This document shows, piece by piece, positions 1-7,417 of a stretch of 64,000 bases of DNA. The notes beneath the pieces are model-generated. The model had not been told where the DNA came from. It saw only the letters and a program-made list of their open reading frames with translations, and did not search any database. This stretch comes from Nocardia fluminea (lineage in GTDB: Bacteria; Actinomycetota; Actinomycetes; Mycobacteriales; Mycobacteriaceae). The position numbers were made by a program, and so were the translations under genes. The DNA lies in contig NZ_PJMW01000002.1 in assembly GCF_002846365.1 (NCBI RefSeq), positions 4,154,001 to 4,218,000 of the forward strand, in the 5' to 3' direction. The first letter of the stretch is position 1. Each line of letters begins with the position of its first letter.

Positions 1-2
1 CG

Positions 3-1250
3 AAGCCGCGGCGTGCCCGCGGCGAGGGCGCCCTGTACTTCCGTCAGCGTGACGGCATGTGGGTCGGGCAGATCGAGCTGCCCCGCGGCCCGGACGGGAA
101 GCGGCAGAAGACCAAGCCGATCTACAGCAAGGATCGCGCGGTCGTCGTCGCCAAGCTCGGCAAGCTCAAGGACGACGCCGAGAAGGGCTTGCTCTCGCAA
201 TCCGATGTCCGGCTCACGGTCGGCGACTACCTCGATACGTGGATCGTCGAGGTTGCACCGACCAAGGTGAAGCCGCACGCGTTGGCGTCTTACAAGTCGG
301 CGATCAACACCCGGATCAAACCGGCGATCGGCGGCCGCCGGTTGGCGGAGCTGAAGCCAGACGACATCCGGCAGATGCACAAGTGGATCCTCGCCGCCAA
401 GTACAAGCACGGGAAGGTCGAGAAGACCTACACCACCCGATCGGTGGAGGAAGCACACAACGTTCTGTCCTCGGCTCTGAGCGACGCGCTCGCGGACGGG
501 AAGGTGCATCGCAATGTCTGCGAGCTGGTCTCCAAGCCGAACGTTCTGAGCCGGTCTCACGGAGACCTGACGTCGGAGCACGCGCGCGCTGTCCTGATCG
601 CAGCGATCGAGCATCATGACCCGATGGCTACCCGCTGGGCGGCGGGCCTGATGCTCGGCGGACGTCAAGGGGAGTTGCTCGGACTCGAGTGGGACAGAGT
701 CGATTTCGATCGCGGAATGCTGGACCTGTCGTGGCAACTCGAATGGCTGCCACTCAAGTCGGGCGCCGACCCTGAGGACCCCGATCGGTTCGACATCGAA
801 CCCGGATTCGAACACCGGCCGATATGGCGCGGCGCGGCGTGGACGAGACCGAAGACAACGAAGAGTCAGCGCGTCGTCCCACTGCCCGAGCCGCTGGCCG
901 CGATCCTCACTCTGCACCGCGATCGGACGCCGGCGAATCGCTGGAACCTGGTGTGGGTCAGCACGCCCAAAAAGTCTTCGCGCTGGCAAACGGCCACCCC
1001 CATAGGCGATTCCGTGGACCGCGATGGATGGAAGGCTGCGCAGGAGCGCGCCGGTGTCGACCCGGTCGACGTGCACGCGATGCGTGGAACCACAGCTACC
1101 TTGCTGATGGAGGCCGGTGTCGACGCCCGCATCATTCAGGCAATCCTCGGGCACAGCAATGTGGTTACTACTCGCGGGTATCAGACTGTCAATTTGGACG
1201 CGGCGCGTGCGTCGCTCGGGAACCTTCATGGCCTGCTCGAGCTCAGTTAG
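3..1250 (+). CDS. int: Tyrosine site-specific integrase (5' end outside window)
   Basis: Phage integrase that recombines attP with attB, here probably a tRNA-Val gene just left of the window. The reading frame is open to the window edge and encodes a typical integrase N-terminus before the first ATG (RGEGALYFRQRDG), so the ATG at 57 is internal and the gene is truncated by the window. SAM-like core-binding region about residues 60-170. Catalytic residues are visible: the first Arg in GGRQGELLGL, the HAMR box (HxxR), GHSN, and the Tyr nucleophile in TTRGYQTVN near the C-terminus. It is transcribed away from the presumed attL and belongs to the 50-kb prophage whose attR-like site lies near 49.9 kb. 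Family assignment is secure; the target tRNA is inferred. Confidence 0.95.
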   Translation, partial: KPRRARGEGALYFRQRDGMWVGQIELPRGPDGKRQKTKPIYSKDRAVVVAKLGKLKDDAEKGLLSQSDVRLTVGDYLDTWIVEVAPTKVKPHALASYKSAINTRIKPAIGGRRLAELKPDDIRQMHKWILAAKYKHGKVEKTYTTRSVEEAHNVLSSALSDALADGKVHRNVCELVSKPNVLSRSHGDLTSEHARAVLIAAIEHHDPMATRWAAGLMLGGRQGELLGLEWDRVDFDRGMLDLSWQLEWLPLKSGADPEDPDRFDIEPGFEHRPIWRGAAWTRPKTTKSQRVVPLPEPLAAILTLHRDRTPANRWNLVWVSTPKKSSRWQTATPIGDSVDRDGWKAAQERAGVDPVDVHAMRGTTATLLMEAGVDARIIQAILGHSNVVTTRGYQTVNLDAARASLGNLHGLLELS

Positions 1251-1435
1251 GGACCGATCCTGAAGCTAAGGCAATCCTTTCCATGTAGTAACGATTTGGC
1301 AAAACCGGAGAACGGTGCTCCGAAACGCTTGCGGCACCAACCATTACCGCAGTTACGATCACGTGACCTGGCGAACCTACGACTCGGCAAACGTCCAGCG
1401 GGGGAGCAGCATCCGCATTGACGCGGCCAGTAGTA

Positions 1436-1451
1436 TCGAACACATGTTCGA
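1436..1451. promoter_or_regulatory. LexA/SOS box
   Basis: Perfect palindrome TCGAACACATGTTCGA, matching the mycobacterial/actinobacterial LexA operator TCGAAC-N4-GTTCGA. A TTGACG -35-like hexamer lies at 1418-1423, so the box covers the expected -10 region of a rightward promoter. That promoter would transcribe toward a small ORF (1511-1678) antisense to the 3' end of the repressor gene. No other recognised gene starts here: the integrase ends at 1250. The remainder of 1251-1597 shows nothing else convincing. Confidence 0.8.
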
Positions 1452-1510
1452 ACGGGAGTGCGGGGCTCTCTTCGATCGACCGGGTGGCGAACTACTCGCA
1501 GAGGTGCAGC

Positions 1511-1678
1511 ATGGGGCAAGAGGCGCAGTCGATCGGATCCATCCCAGCGTGCGAGCTGGTGGCTGATGCTGTCCGGCAGGGCGTGTTAGCGGGCGATCTA
1601 CTTGCCAACCTTTTTCCCCCGGGCCTTGACGGTCTGAGCCTGTGCCGCATTAAGGAAATCGCCCGCGGTAACTCCTAG
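1511..1678 (+). CDS. Small hypothetical protein downstream of SOS box
   Basis: A 55-codon ORF starting at an ATG preceded by a purine-rich AGAGGTG 7-13 nt upstream. It lies 60 bp downstream of the SOS box and its 3' third is antisense to the repressor gene. The product (starting MGQEAQSIGS) has no recognised motif. If translated it could be an SOS-induced antirepressor, or the transcript itself could act as antisense RNA to the repressor mRNA. Both ideas are inference; the ORF could be spurious. Confidence 0.35.
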   Translation: MGQEAQSIGSIPACELVADAVRQGVLAGDLLANLFPPGLDGLSLCRIKEIARGNS

Positions 1679-1873
1679 CGCCGGCGCGATTCTCAGGATC
1701 TGCTCGATCGTCAGCGTGAGCTTCCCGTTCTCGATCCGCGACAGCGTGGTGGTGTGAATTCCCGTTCGCTCAGACAGATCCGCCTGGGTCAGTCCAGCAC
1801 GGGCGCGCTCAGCGCGGAGGTGCGCAGCCAGCGCCTCATGCGCCAGCTCCTCAAGAGAGTCGGAGTGATCCAT
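1598..1873 (-). CDS. XRE-family phage repressor (CI-like)
   Basis: 91-residue helix-turn-helix protein, the likely immunity repressor. The Cro/C1-type HTH covers about residues 20-75 (LRAERARAGLTQADLSER, then TLSRIENGKLTLTIEQILRIA). Start chosen at the ATG ending at 1873, because a -10-like CAGAAT lies 7 nt upstream and the frame's earlier ATGs lie upstream of that promoter; translation would be leaderless. It is divergent from the Cro-like gene at 2005, and the intergenic region has paired TTAGC(C/G)G repeats in both promoters. The C-terminus is short and basic (VKARGKKVGK), with no peptidase domain, so release from repression probably needs another factor such as the SOS-linked ORF. Confidence 0.85.
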   Translation of the reverse strand: MDHSDSLEELAHEALAAHLRAERARAGLTQADLSERTGIHTTTLSRIENGKLTLTIEQILRIAPALGVTAGDFLNAAQAQTVKARGKKVGK

Positions 1874-1910
1874 GCGGCTAATTCTGATAGCAGATCGGCT
1901 AAATTTGCAA
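1874..1910 (-). promoter_or_regulatory. Leftward repressor promoter with two operator-like repeats
   Basis: On the minus strand: -35 TTGCAA (1910-1905), 18-nt spacer, -10 CAGAAT (1886-1881), then 7 nt to the ATG of the repressor, so the mRNA is predicted to be leaderless. TTAGCCG occurs at 1902-1896 and 1881-1875, exactly 21 bp apart (two helical turns). One copy follows the -35 and the other overlaps the last -10 base. Confidence 0.65.
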
Positions 1911-1968
1911 CCCTTTCGGGGCGTGGCACCCTGCATGTCGTGTCCGGCAACCCGCGAGAAATCGATCA

Positions 1969-2004
1969 TTGACACTTAGCGGCCCGGCTATGTAGCTTAG
2001 CGGC
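1969..2004 (+). promoter_or_regulatory. Rightward early promoter with two operator-like repeats
   Basis: -35 TTGACA (1969-1974), 18-nt spacer, -10 TAGCTT (1993-1998), then 6 nt to the ATG at 2005, predicting a leaderless transcript for the early operon. CTTAGCGGC occurs at 1975-1983 and 1996-2004, again 21 bp apart. The geometry mirrors the leftward promoter: one repeat just after the -35 and one overlapping the end of the -10. Confidence 0.7.
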
Positions 2005-2241
2005 ATGGCTAATTCCGCCGCAGCTGCTCACACTGCACGTCAGGTACGTGATCAACGCCGTCACGCGAATCTCACACAGCTTGAACTCGCGTCCAAGTCG
2101 GGGCTCACTGTGTGGGTCGTGCGGGGGATCGAAGCCGGTGACGGGCGAACAACTGGCGCACAGATCATCGCGCTCGCCGAGGCCATGGACCTCGAAGCCA
2201 AGGACCTCATGCCCTCGCTCGCGGAGGACGAGCTGGTATGA
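2005..2241 (+). CDS. XRE-family Cro-like regulator
   Basis: 78-residue HTH protein, first gene of the early operon. The HTH spans about residues 12-65 (ARQVRDQRRHANLTQLELAS, then IEAGDGRTTGAQIIALAEAM). The ATG sits 6 nt downstream of a -10 hexamer, so the message appears leaderless. Its position opposite the repressor suggests a Cro or early-repressor role. The stop overlaps the next start (ATGA). Confidence 0.85.
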   Translation: MANSAAAAHTARQVRDQRRHANLTQLELASKSGLTVWVVRGIEAGDGRTTGAQIIALAEAMDLEAKDLMPSLAEDELV

Positions 2242-2483
2242 CCGCGGCACACCAGGCCGGGCCAGTTCCCGTGCAGATCAGCTACAACACCCGCCAGGCT
2301 GCGGCCGCGACCGGCATCGCCGAGTCGACGCTGCGCCAGCTGGTCCGACAGGGCAAGCTCGCCGCCCGCTACAACGGTGCCTCGATCCTGATCGACGCCG
2401 AGGATCTCGCCCGGTACTACCGGTCGCTGCCCTCCGAACGTCAGGTCGATATCGAGTGCGCTGCGAATCGCGGTGTGGCATGA
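2238..2483 (+). CDS. Excisionase-like MerR/HTH_17 DNA-binding protein
   Basis: 81 residues with a small winged-helix DNA-binding domain of the HTH_17 type (YNTRQAAAATGIAESTLRQL followed by VRQGKLAARYNGASILI and a DAEDLARY tail). This architecture is typical of phage Xis proteins and AlpA/MerR-like regulators. It follows the Cro-like gene with an ATGA overlap. Xis function is inferred from family and position. Confidence 0.7.
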   Translation: MTAAHQAGPVPVQISYNTRQAAAATGIAESTLRQLVRQGKLAARYNGASILIDAEDLARYYRSLPSERQVDIECAANRGVA

Positions 2484-2740
2484 CCCAGTCCACGCAGGAA
2501 ACTCTCGCGCTCACAACCGATCTCGCTCGCGCCAGCGTCCCGCTCGGCAGCGTCGTGATCCTGTGGTGCGCGGTCGTCTGGAACTCGCCGACCTACCTCG
2601 CGCTCGCCTTGCTGGCTGTATGCGCGTCGTGTGTGGCGGTCCGCCCCGATACGTCCCTCGGCTCCGACCGAGGGATCCCGTCGCCCGACGCGGGTGATCC
2701 CAGCATCCACGCGTCGGGCGACCTGCCAAAACCCCAGTAA
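2480..2740 (+). CDS. Small membrane protein
   Basis: 86 residues, unrecognised. A hydrophobic stretch around residues 17-53 (VPLGSVVILWCAVVW then YLALALLAVCASCVAV) suggests one or two membrane helices, followed by a polar proline-rich tail. Start chosen at the ATG overlapping the upstream stop. Early position would fit a superinfection-related or lysogenic membrane protein, but nothing shows this directly. Confidence 0.6.
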   Translation: MTQSTQETLALTTDLARASVPLGSVVILWCAVVWNSPTYLALALLAVCASCVAVRPDTSLGSDRGIPSPDAGDPSIHASGDLPKPQ

Positions 2741-2746
2741 CCCAGT

Positions 2747-2776
2747 GCGTCCGCCGAGCAGCCACTCGACGGACGC
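2747..2776 (+). promoter_or_regulatory. Hairpin in early-operon leader
   Basis: GCGTCCG pairs with CGGACGC, continued by CGAG/CTCG after one mismatch, with a 6-nt loop. It occupies the only sizable gap (2741-2809) in the first part of the early operon, just before a strong AAGGAG Shine-Dalgarno. It could be an attenuator, processing site or translational insulator. Confidence 0.45.
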
Positions 2777-2809
2777 GGTCCCAGTAACCACCAGAACAAG
2801 GAGATCGTA

Positions 2810-3154
2810 ATGCAACACCTCATGCAGTTCGTAGACCGGACGTTCGGGCGCTTGCCCCGACACGCGGCCCGGTTCGGATCCGCACTGACTGTCAAGGCGA
2901 TCCGTGCCCGGCTCGCCGACGAGGAAGGCACCGCCGAAAAGCTCGCCGCGTACGCGGAGTCCGTCGCTCGGCAGGCCGCGGTCACCGCCGCCATGTATGC
3001 GCCAACGTTGACCCTGCCGATCGTCGACGTCGAGGTGATCGACGCCGAGCTTGTCGACCCCGACACGTTGCCGTTGCGCCGCGCCGAGCTGTTCGCGATC
3101 ACCGACGGCCGTCCGGCTCATGAGCTGGATTTCGCGCTGGCGGGTGTGCGATGA
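2810..3154 (+). CDS. Hypothetical early phage protein
   Basis: 114 residues, no recognised domain. Mostly helical and acidic, with an Ala-rich N-terminal half and a C-terminal segment rich in Asp/Val (VDVEVIDAELVDPD). The start is fixed by AAGGAG at 2798-2803, one of the few canonical ribosome sites in this operon, so it begins a new translation block after the hairpin. The stop overlaps the next start (ATGA). Confidence 0.7.
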   Translation: MQHLMQFVDRTFGRLPRHAARFGSALTVKAIRARLADEEGTAEKLAAYAESVARQAAVTAAMYAPTLTLPIVDVEVIDAELVDPDTLPLRRAELFAITDGRPAHELDFALAGVR

Positions 3155-3435
3155 GCCGTTACGTCATGTCCAAGTGGGACGGCTCGGTCGCCGCCCACTA
3201 CAGCACCAGCGACGATCGCATCGAGGTGCGGTTCGGTGAGACTTCGATCGACGTCACCCTCGATGAAGCAACTGCCTTGCGGGCGGCGCTCGATCAGGCT
3301 CCGCTCACCTCGGCCTTGCCCAAGTGCCCCGAATGCAACGGCCGCAAGATGCTGCGCGTCGACGGCAAGTACCGCATGTGCGGGACCTGCGAGTACACGG
3401 GACTTGCACCCGTTACCGATGGCGGTGCGGCATGA
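3151..3435 (+). CDS. Zinc-ribbon hypothetical protein
   Basis: 94 residues. The C-terminal part has a CPEC...CGTC pair of CxxC motifs about 20 residues apart, indicating a single zinc ribbon. The N-terminal part is beta-rich (YVMSKWDGSVAAHYS). Many actinophage early genes carry such small Zn-binding modules; function unknown. ATGA overlaps at both ends couple it to its neighbours. Confidence 0.7.
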   Translation: MSRYVMSKWDGSVAAHYSTSDDRIEVRFGETSIDVTLDEATALRAALDQAPLTSALPKCPECNGRKMLRVDGKYRMCGTCEYTGLAPVTDGGAA

Positions 3436-3764
3436 GCACCGATCCCCGTACCCCCGCCGAAGTCGCCGACTGGTTAACCGAGAAGGCCACCGACGCGAAG
3501 GCTGTCGCCGCCGAGCGCTACCCGCACGACCCGACGGCCCGGCGCATCGACGAGACAGCGCAGCTGCGCCTCCTCGTCGAGCAGGCTGCCGAGTCCCTGC
3601 GCGAATTCGAGCGACACCTCGACGAGATCTTCCGGCTGAATGCCGAGCTCGACCTCAAGCAGGCCCGCCACGAGTACACGACTGCACGGCTGCGTCGTCG
3701 CATCCGTCACGGCCGCCGATCCCGCGCCGCCCTGCGCGCCACCCGACTGGAGATCGCATCATGA
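3432..3764 (+). CDS. Coiled-coil hypothetical protein
   Basis: 110 residues, strongly helical. The C-terminal half is a heptad-like, very basic helix (ETAQLRLLVEQAAESLREFE, ending RRRIRHGRRSRAALRATRLE). It could bind nucleic acid or oligomerise. Start at the ATG overlapping the preceding stop. Not recognised as a family. Confidence 0.65.
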   Translation: MSTDPRTPAEVADWLTEKATDAKAVAAERYPHDPTARRIDETAQLRLLVEQAAESLREFERHLDEIFRLNAELDLKQARHEYTTARLRRRIRHGRRSRAALRATRLEIAS

Positions 3765-4006
3765 CCAACCCCACTGGCACCCCGGGCGGTGACATGAGTG
3801 TCGCCGACTTCAACGAACTGCGCGACGCGGCTCGCAAGGATCTCGACGAGCTGATCGCATTCGCGGTCGCGCTCGACGAGCCCTCCGAGATGGACGCGGC
3901 GTTCACCTTGACGGGAAAGGTCGTGCGCACTGACTGGAAAACGTCGGTGCCGCTGATCCTCACCGCGGCCGTGGCCCGGCTCGCTGCCGCACGGGAGGTC
4001 CAGTGA
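3761..4006 (+). CDS. Hypothetical early phage protein
   Basis: 81 residues, helical and acidic (DFNELRDAARKDLDELIAFA), no recognised motif. ATGA overlap with the upstream gene and GTGA overlap with the downstream gene. Confidence 0.65.
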   Translation: MTNPTGTPGGDMSVADFNELRDAARKDLDELIAFAVALDEPSEMDAAFTLTGKVVRTDWKTSVPLILTAAVARLAAAREVQ

Positions 4007-4212
4007 CCTGCCAGGACTGCGCCCGCCACGTCGTAGAAATCAACCGCCTTACCGCAGCGGCTGCGGTCGTCGCGGCGGGCGCCGCTGCTGCTGCCAAGAA
4101 CTACCGGGAGCGCATCCACCACCTCGAAGCCAAGCTCGCCCTGTACACCGTGACGGGCAAGCGGACCCGCACGCGCCGGTCCGGTGTCCGGCCGTGGGCG
4201 GTGACCCGATGA
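4003..4212 (+). CDS. Small CxxC/coiled-coil protein
   Basis: 69 residues starting at GTG (GTGA overlap). An N-terminal CQDC motif is followed by an Ala-rich helix and a basic tail. Unrecognised; one CxxC alone could form half of an intermolecular metal site. Confidence 0.55.
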   Translation: MTCQDCARHVVEINRLTAAAAVVAAGAAAAAKNYRERIHHLEAKLALYTVTGKRTRTRRSGVRPWAVTR

Positions 4213-4490
4213 GCCCGCTCGCGATCATCTTGCAGGCCGCCATCTGCGGCGCGATCATCATCGGCGCCCTGGCGTACCTCGCCGGGCTCGCGGTCGTCGA
4301 CTACCTGCACCCGTCGATGTCGGCAGTGGCCGGCATCGCCCTCGACGGGCCGAGCAGCTGCACCGCCTACAACCCTGTCCGCGCGGAAACCGCCGAGCCC
4401 TGCCACTGCTGCGAGTGCGTCGACTGCGCCGGGTGCCCGACATGCGAGGACCCTGGCGACGTCTTCGACTACCGGAGAGGTGTCGCATGA
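4209..4490 (+). CDS. Membrane-anchored cysteine-rich protein
   Basis: 93 residues. N-terminal transmembrane helix (LAIILQAAICGAIIIGALAY) followed by a cysteine cluster (CHCCECVDCAGCPTC) with seven Cys in about 15 residues, plus C-terminal acidic residues. The cluster suggests metal or Fe-S binding. It lies directly before a WhiB gene, itself an Fe-S protein; whether they interact is unknown. Start at the ATG overlapping the upstream stop. Confidence 0.65.
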   Translation: MSPLAIILQAAICGAIIIGALAYLAGLAVVDYLHPSMSAVAGIALDGPSSCTAYNPVRAETAEPCHCCECVDCAGCPTCEDPGDVFDYRRGVA

Positions 4491-4789
4491 GCTGGGGCGA
4501 GGGTGCGCCGTGCACACAGACCGAACCTGATTCGTGGTTCCCTGTCGGCGAGCTGGGCCGGGCTGGCCGTGTCCGAGATCTCGTCGCCGTGTGCGAGAGC
4601 TGCCCCGTGCGGGGCATGTGCGCCGCCGAGGCACTGCGGATCGGTGCGGCACACGGCGTGTGGGCCGGAGTCGACCTCGGTGACGGGGACGTCACCACGG
4701 GCCGGGCCCGCGCCCAGAAGCACCTCACCCCGATCGCGTTCGCGTGGGCGCTGGAGTACACGGCGCAGCATCCGGCGGTTGCCTCATGA
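4487..4789 (+). CDS. whiB: WhiB-family transcriptional regulator
   Basis: 100 residues. WhiB (Wbl) proteins are actinobacterial [4Fe-4S] regulators that bind the sigma factor. The four ligands are visible: Cys9, then CESCPVRGMC (CxxCx5C). They are followed by the signature turn GVWAGVD, a variant of G[VI]WGG, and a basic C-terminus. Phage-borne WhiB proteins such as that of mycobacteriophage TM4 can repress a host whiB gene and alter septation. A comparable role is plausible here but unproven. Confidence 0.9.
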   Translation: MSWGEGAPCTQTEPDSWFPVGELGRAGRVRDLVAVCESCPVRGMCAAEALRIGAAHGVWAGVDLGDGDVTTGRARAQKHLTPIAFAWALEYTAQHPAVAS

Positions 4790-5649
4790 CGGCGCCGACC
4801 GAGCCCGGCGTGTACGCGGGCGTGCCCGAGTCGGTCTACCACGGCGACACCCCTCGTCTGGTCAATGGCAAACATGTCGGGTCGCTGTCGTCCTCGGCGG
4901 GGCGCAAGCTGCTCGAGCTGGCCCCGGCCGAATGGCGGTACGCCCAGGATCACCCCCAGGTACGTGAGGTCACCGAGGCGATGGAGTTCGGCAGCGCCGT
5001 GCACACCGCGGTGCTCGGCGTCGGCGACCCCATCGTCATCGTCGACGCGGGCGACTGGAAGAAGAAGGCCGACCAGGAAACACGCAAGGCGATCCGCGCC
5101 GAGGGCGGCATTCCGTTGCTGCCCAAGCAGCTCGCCAAGGTGCACGCGATGCGCGACGCGGTCCGTCAGCACGAGGTCGCCGGGCCACTGTTCGCCAGCG
5201 GGACACCCGAGGTCAGTGGCTACGCCCGCGACCCCGAGACCGGCGTCATGCTGCGCGCCCGCATCGACTGGCTGCGTGAACTCGGCGGCGGGCGTCGGGT
5301 CGCGATCGACCTCAAGACTGCCGACTCGTCCGACCCAGAGGAGTTCGGCAAGGAGTGCGGGAAATTCGAGTACCACGTCCAACAGCCCTGGTATGAGGAC
5401 GTTTTCGCCGAGCGCGGAATGCCGCTGACGCATTGGCTGTGGGTCGTTGTCGCCAAGCGTCCGCCCCACCTGGTCAGCGTGTGCGAGCTACCGCCGCGCG
5501 CCGTCGACCTCGGCCGCGCGATCAAACGACGCGCGGTCGACACCTACGCACGGTGCGCCGAGGCCGACGACTGGCCCGGACACCTGCCCGTCATCCACCA
5601 GATCGACTTGCCCTACTGGGCGTACAAGCAGGAGGAGAACCAGCAGTGA
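4786..5649 (+). CDS. PD-(D/E)XK exonuclease, RecE-like
   Basis: 287 residues. Likely the nuclease partner of the RecT annealase downstream, resecting double-stranded ends for single-strand annealing. Features resemble the DUF3799/YqaJ-type PD-(D/E)XK fold: an N-terminal substrate-binding region (SLSSSAGRKLLELAPAEW), FGSAVHTAVL, then the catalytic core ARIDWL...VAIDLKTADSSDP (Asp, then DxK), then EYHVQQPWYED with the conserved Gln/Tyr. Coupled by ATGA and GTGA overlaps to WhiB upstream and RecT downstream, the usual recE-recT order. Confidence 0.85.
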   Translation: MTAPTEPGVYAGVPESVYHGDTPRLVNGKHVGSLSSSAGRKLLELAPAEWRYAQDHPQVREVTEAMEFGSAVHTAVLGVGDPIVIVDAGDWKKKADQETRKAIRAEGGIPLLPKQLAKVHAMRDAVRQHEVAGPLFASGTPEVSGYARDPETGVMLRARIDWLRELGGGRRVAIDLKTADSSDPEEFGKECGKFEYHVQQPWYEDVFAERGMPLTHWLWVVVAKRPPHLVSVCELPPRAVDLGRAIKRRAVDTYARCAEADDWPGHLPVIHQIDLPYWAYKQEENQQ

Positions 5650-6839
5650 GCACAGAAGTAGCTACAGCGAACGACCAGTTCGTGCCCGTCATCGGCTCGG
5701 GTATGGGCGACCCGTTCGGCGCGGTCACCGTCTACGCCGACATGATCGACACCGCGTACGGGCTTGCCGAAAAGCTTTGCCGGACGCCGCTCGTCGGCAC
5801 CGTGTATCGGGGCAAGCCCGCCGACGCCGCGGTTGCGATCCTGTACGGCGCCGAGCTCGGACTCAATCCACTGCAGAGCTTGCAGCAGGTGTTCACCGTG
5901 CACGGGACTCCCGCGATCTACGCCCGCACGATGGGCGCGCTGCTCAAGCGCCGCGGCTTCCGCTTCCAGACGATCGAGTCGACCGACGAGCAGGTCACAG
6001 TCACCGGCACCTCGCCGATCGGTGATGTCGAGACGAGCACGTGGACGATCGAACGAGCGACCCGCGCAGGCTACGTCCCGCAGATCGACGAGCGCACCGG
6101 CAAGTTCGCCCTCAATGGCAACGGCAAGTTGATCGGCAACGAGAAGTACATCACCGACCCGCAGGCGATGCTGTACGCCAAGGCGCTCGCAGAGGTGAGC
6201 CGTCGCCTGGCTCCCGATGTACTGCTCGGTATCTCGCGGACCTACGAGGATGTCGAGTCCGAGCCTGCGCCCACTGTGCGCGTCACCTCCGAGCGCGTCA
6301 CGGCAGCCGACATCCTCGGCGACCCGGTTGACGAGACGCCGCCGGCGACCGTGGTTGATTGGGTCGACGAGCGGCCCGCCGAGACTGCCGCTCCGGCCGA
6401 GCAGCAGGCCGACGCACCGGCCGACGAACCGGCCGCCAAGCCGCCGAAGCCGTCGACCGCCACGCAGCAGAAGAAGATCGCCCGCCTGCTCGACGAACGC
6501 GGCATCGCCGCCGCTGCCGACAAGCTCGCCACCCTCACCGCGTTCTTCGCCCGTTCGTTCGGCTCGTCGGCCGAGTTGACGTGGGATGAGGCGATCGCCC
6601 TGCTTGCCCACCTCGAGAACGATCCGGTCGCCAACGAAGCGCAGGTGACCCGCATTGGCGAGCTGCTCGACGAGCTGAGAATCACCGATGCCGCCGACCG
6701 TCTCGACATCGTCTCGCATATTGCGGGCCGCACGGTCGGCGGTTTCGAGCGGCTCACCTCGGGCGAGGCTGACGCAGTCGCGACCACGCTCGCCGACAAG
6801 CTCGCTGGTCGCGACGAGACCGCCGGGGGTGCCGAATGA
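5646..6839 (+). CDS. recT: RecT-family single-strand annealing protein
   Basis: 397 residues. The RecT core is residues ~20-205 (AILYGAELGLNPLQSLQQV, HGTPAIYARTMGALL, KYITDPQAMLYAKALAEVSR). It promotes annealing of ssDNA during phage recombination and replication. After a Pro/Ala linker (~230-275) come two similar ~55-residue helical repeats beginning QQKKIARLLDERGIAAAADK and QVTRIGELLDELRITDAADR. These are unusual additions that may form an interaction module. GTG start overlaps the exonuclease stop. Confidence 0.92.
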   Translation: MSTEVATANDQFVPVIGSGMGDPFGAVTVYADMIDTAYGLAEKLCRTPLVGTVYRGKPADAAVAILYGAELGLNPLQSLQQVFTVHGTPAIYARTMGALLKRRGFRFQTIESTDEQVTVTGTSPIGDVETSTWTIERATRAGYVPQIDERTGKFALNGNGKLIGNEKYITDPQAMLYAKALAEVSRRLAPDVLLGISRTYEDVESEPAPTVRVTSERVTAADILGDPVDETPPATVVDWVDERPAETAAPAEQQADAPADEPAAKPPKPSTATQQKKIARLLDERGIAAAADKLATLTAFFARSFGSSAELTWDEAIALLAHLENDPVANEAQVTRIGELLDELRITDAADRLDIVSHIAGRTVGGFERLTSGEADAVATTLADKLAGRDETAGGAE

Positions 6840-7417
6840 GTGTCCCCATCGTCTTCCTCGACACCGAAACCACCGGGCTGCACGCCGACCGGCGCCCGTG
6901 GGAGATCGGCATCATCCGTCGAGACGAGCACGGCCAGACCGAGACCACCATCCAGGTGGCCGACGTCGACCTGTCGGGAGCGGAGCTGATCGGACTCAAG
7001 ATCGGTCGGTTCCATGATCGGCACCTCCACTACGGCGAGGCGGATGCCGACGCGCACGAGAAGGACGACGGTCACCTCCTTCTCGAAGAGAGGGATGCCG
7101 CCCGCGAGGTAGAGCATCTGACCCGCGGGGCTCACATCGTCGGCGCTGTGCCGTCGTTCGACACAGAGTGCCTGGCCGCGATGCTCCGCCGTCATCGGCT
7201 GGTCCCGGCCTGGCACTACCACCTCATCGACATCGAGGCGCTGGCCGCCGGCTACCTGCGTGGGCGTCACGAGATGGCACTGCCGTTGCCGTGGAACTCC
7301 GACGATCTGTCTCGTGCGGTCGGTGTCTCGACCACCGAGGACGAGCGGCACACCGCGATGGGTGACGCCCGCTGGGCGATGCGGGTCTACGACGCGGTCG
7401 CCGGGAGTGCCCAGTGA
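6836..7417 (+). CDS. DnaQ-like 3'-5' exonuclease
   Basis: 193 residues, DEDD superfamily. Motif I is IVFLDTETTGL (catalytic Asp/Glu); Motif II is probably VPSFDTECL; Motif III is RHTAMGDARWAM (HxAxxD). It resembles the polymerase III epsilon exonuclease domain and could proofread or trim DNA ends with RecE/RecT. ATGA overlap with recT. Confidence 0.85.
   Translation: MSVPIVFLDTETTGLHADRRPWEIGIIRRDEHGQTETTIQVADVDLSGAELIGLKIGRFHDRHLHYGEADADAHEKDDGHLLLEERDAAREVEHLTRGAHIVGAVPSFDTECLAAMLRRHRLVPAWHYHLIDIEALAAGYLRGRHEMALPLPWNSDDLSRAVGVSTTEDERHTAMGDARWAMRVYDAVAGSAQ

Noticed and set aside
57..59. ATG at 57 as integrase start
   Set aside because: The same frame is open to the window edge and encodes a normal integrase N-terminus before this ATG, so the gene is cut by the window.
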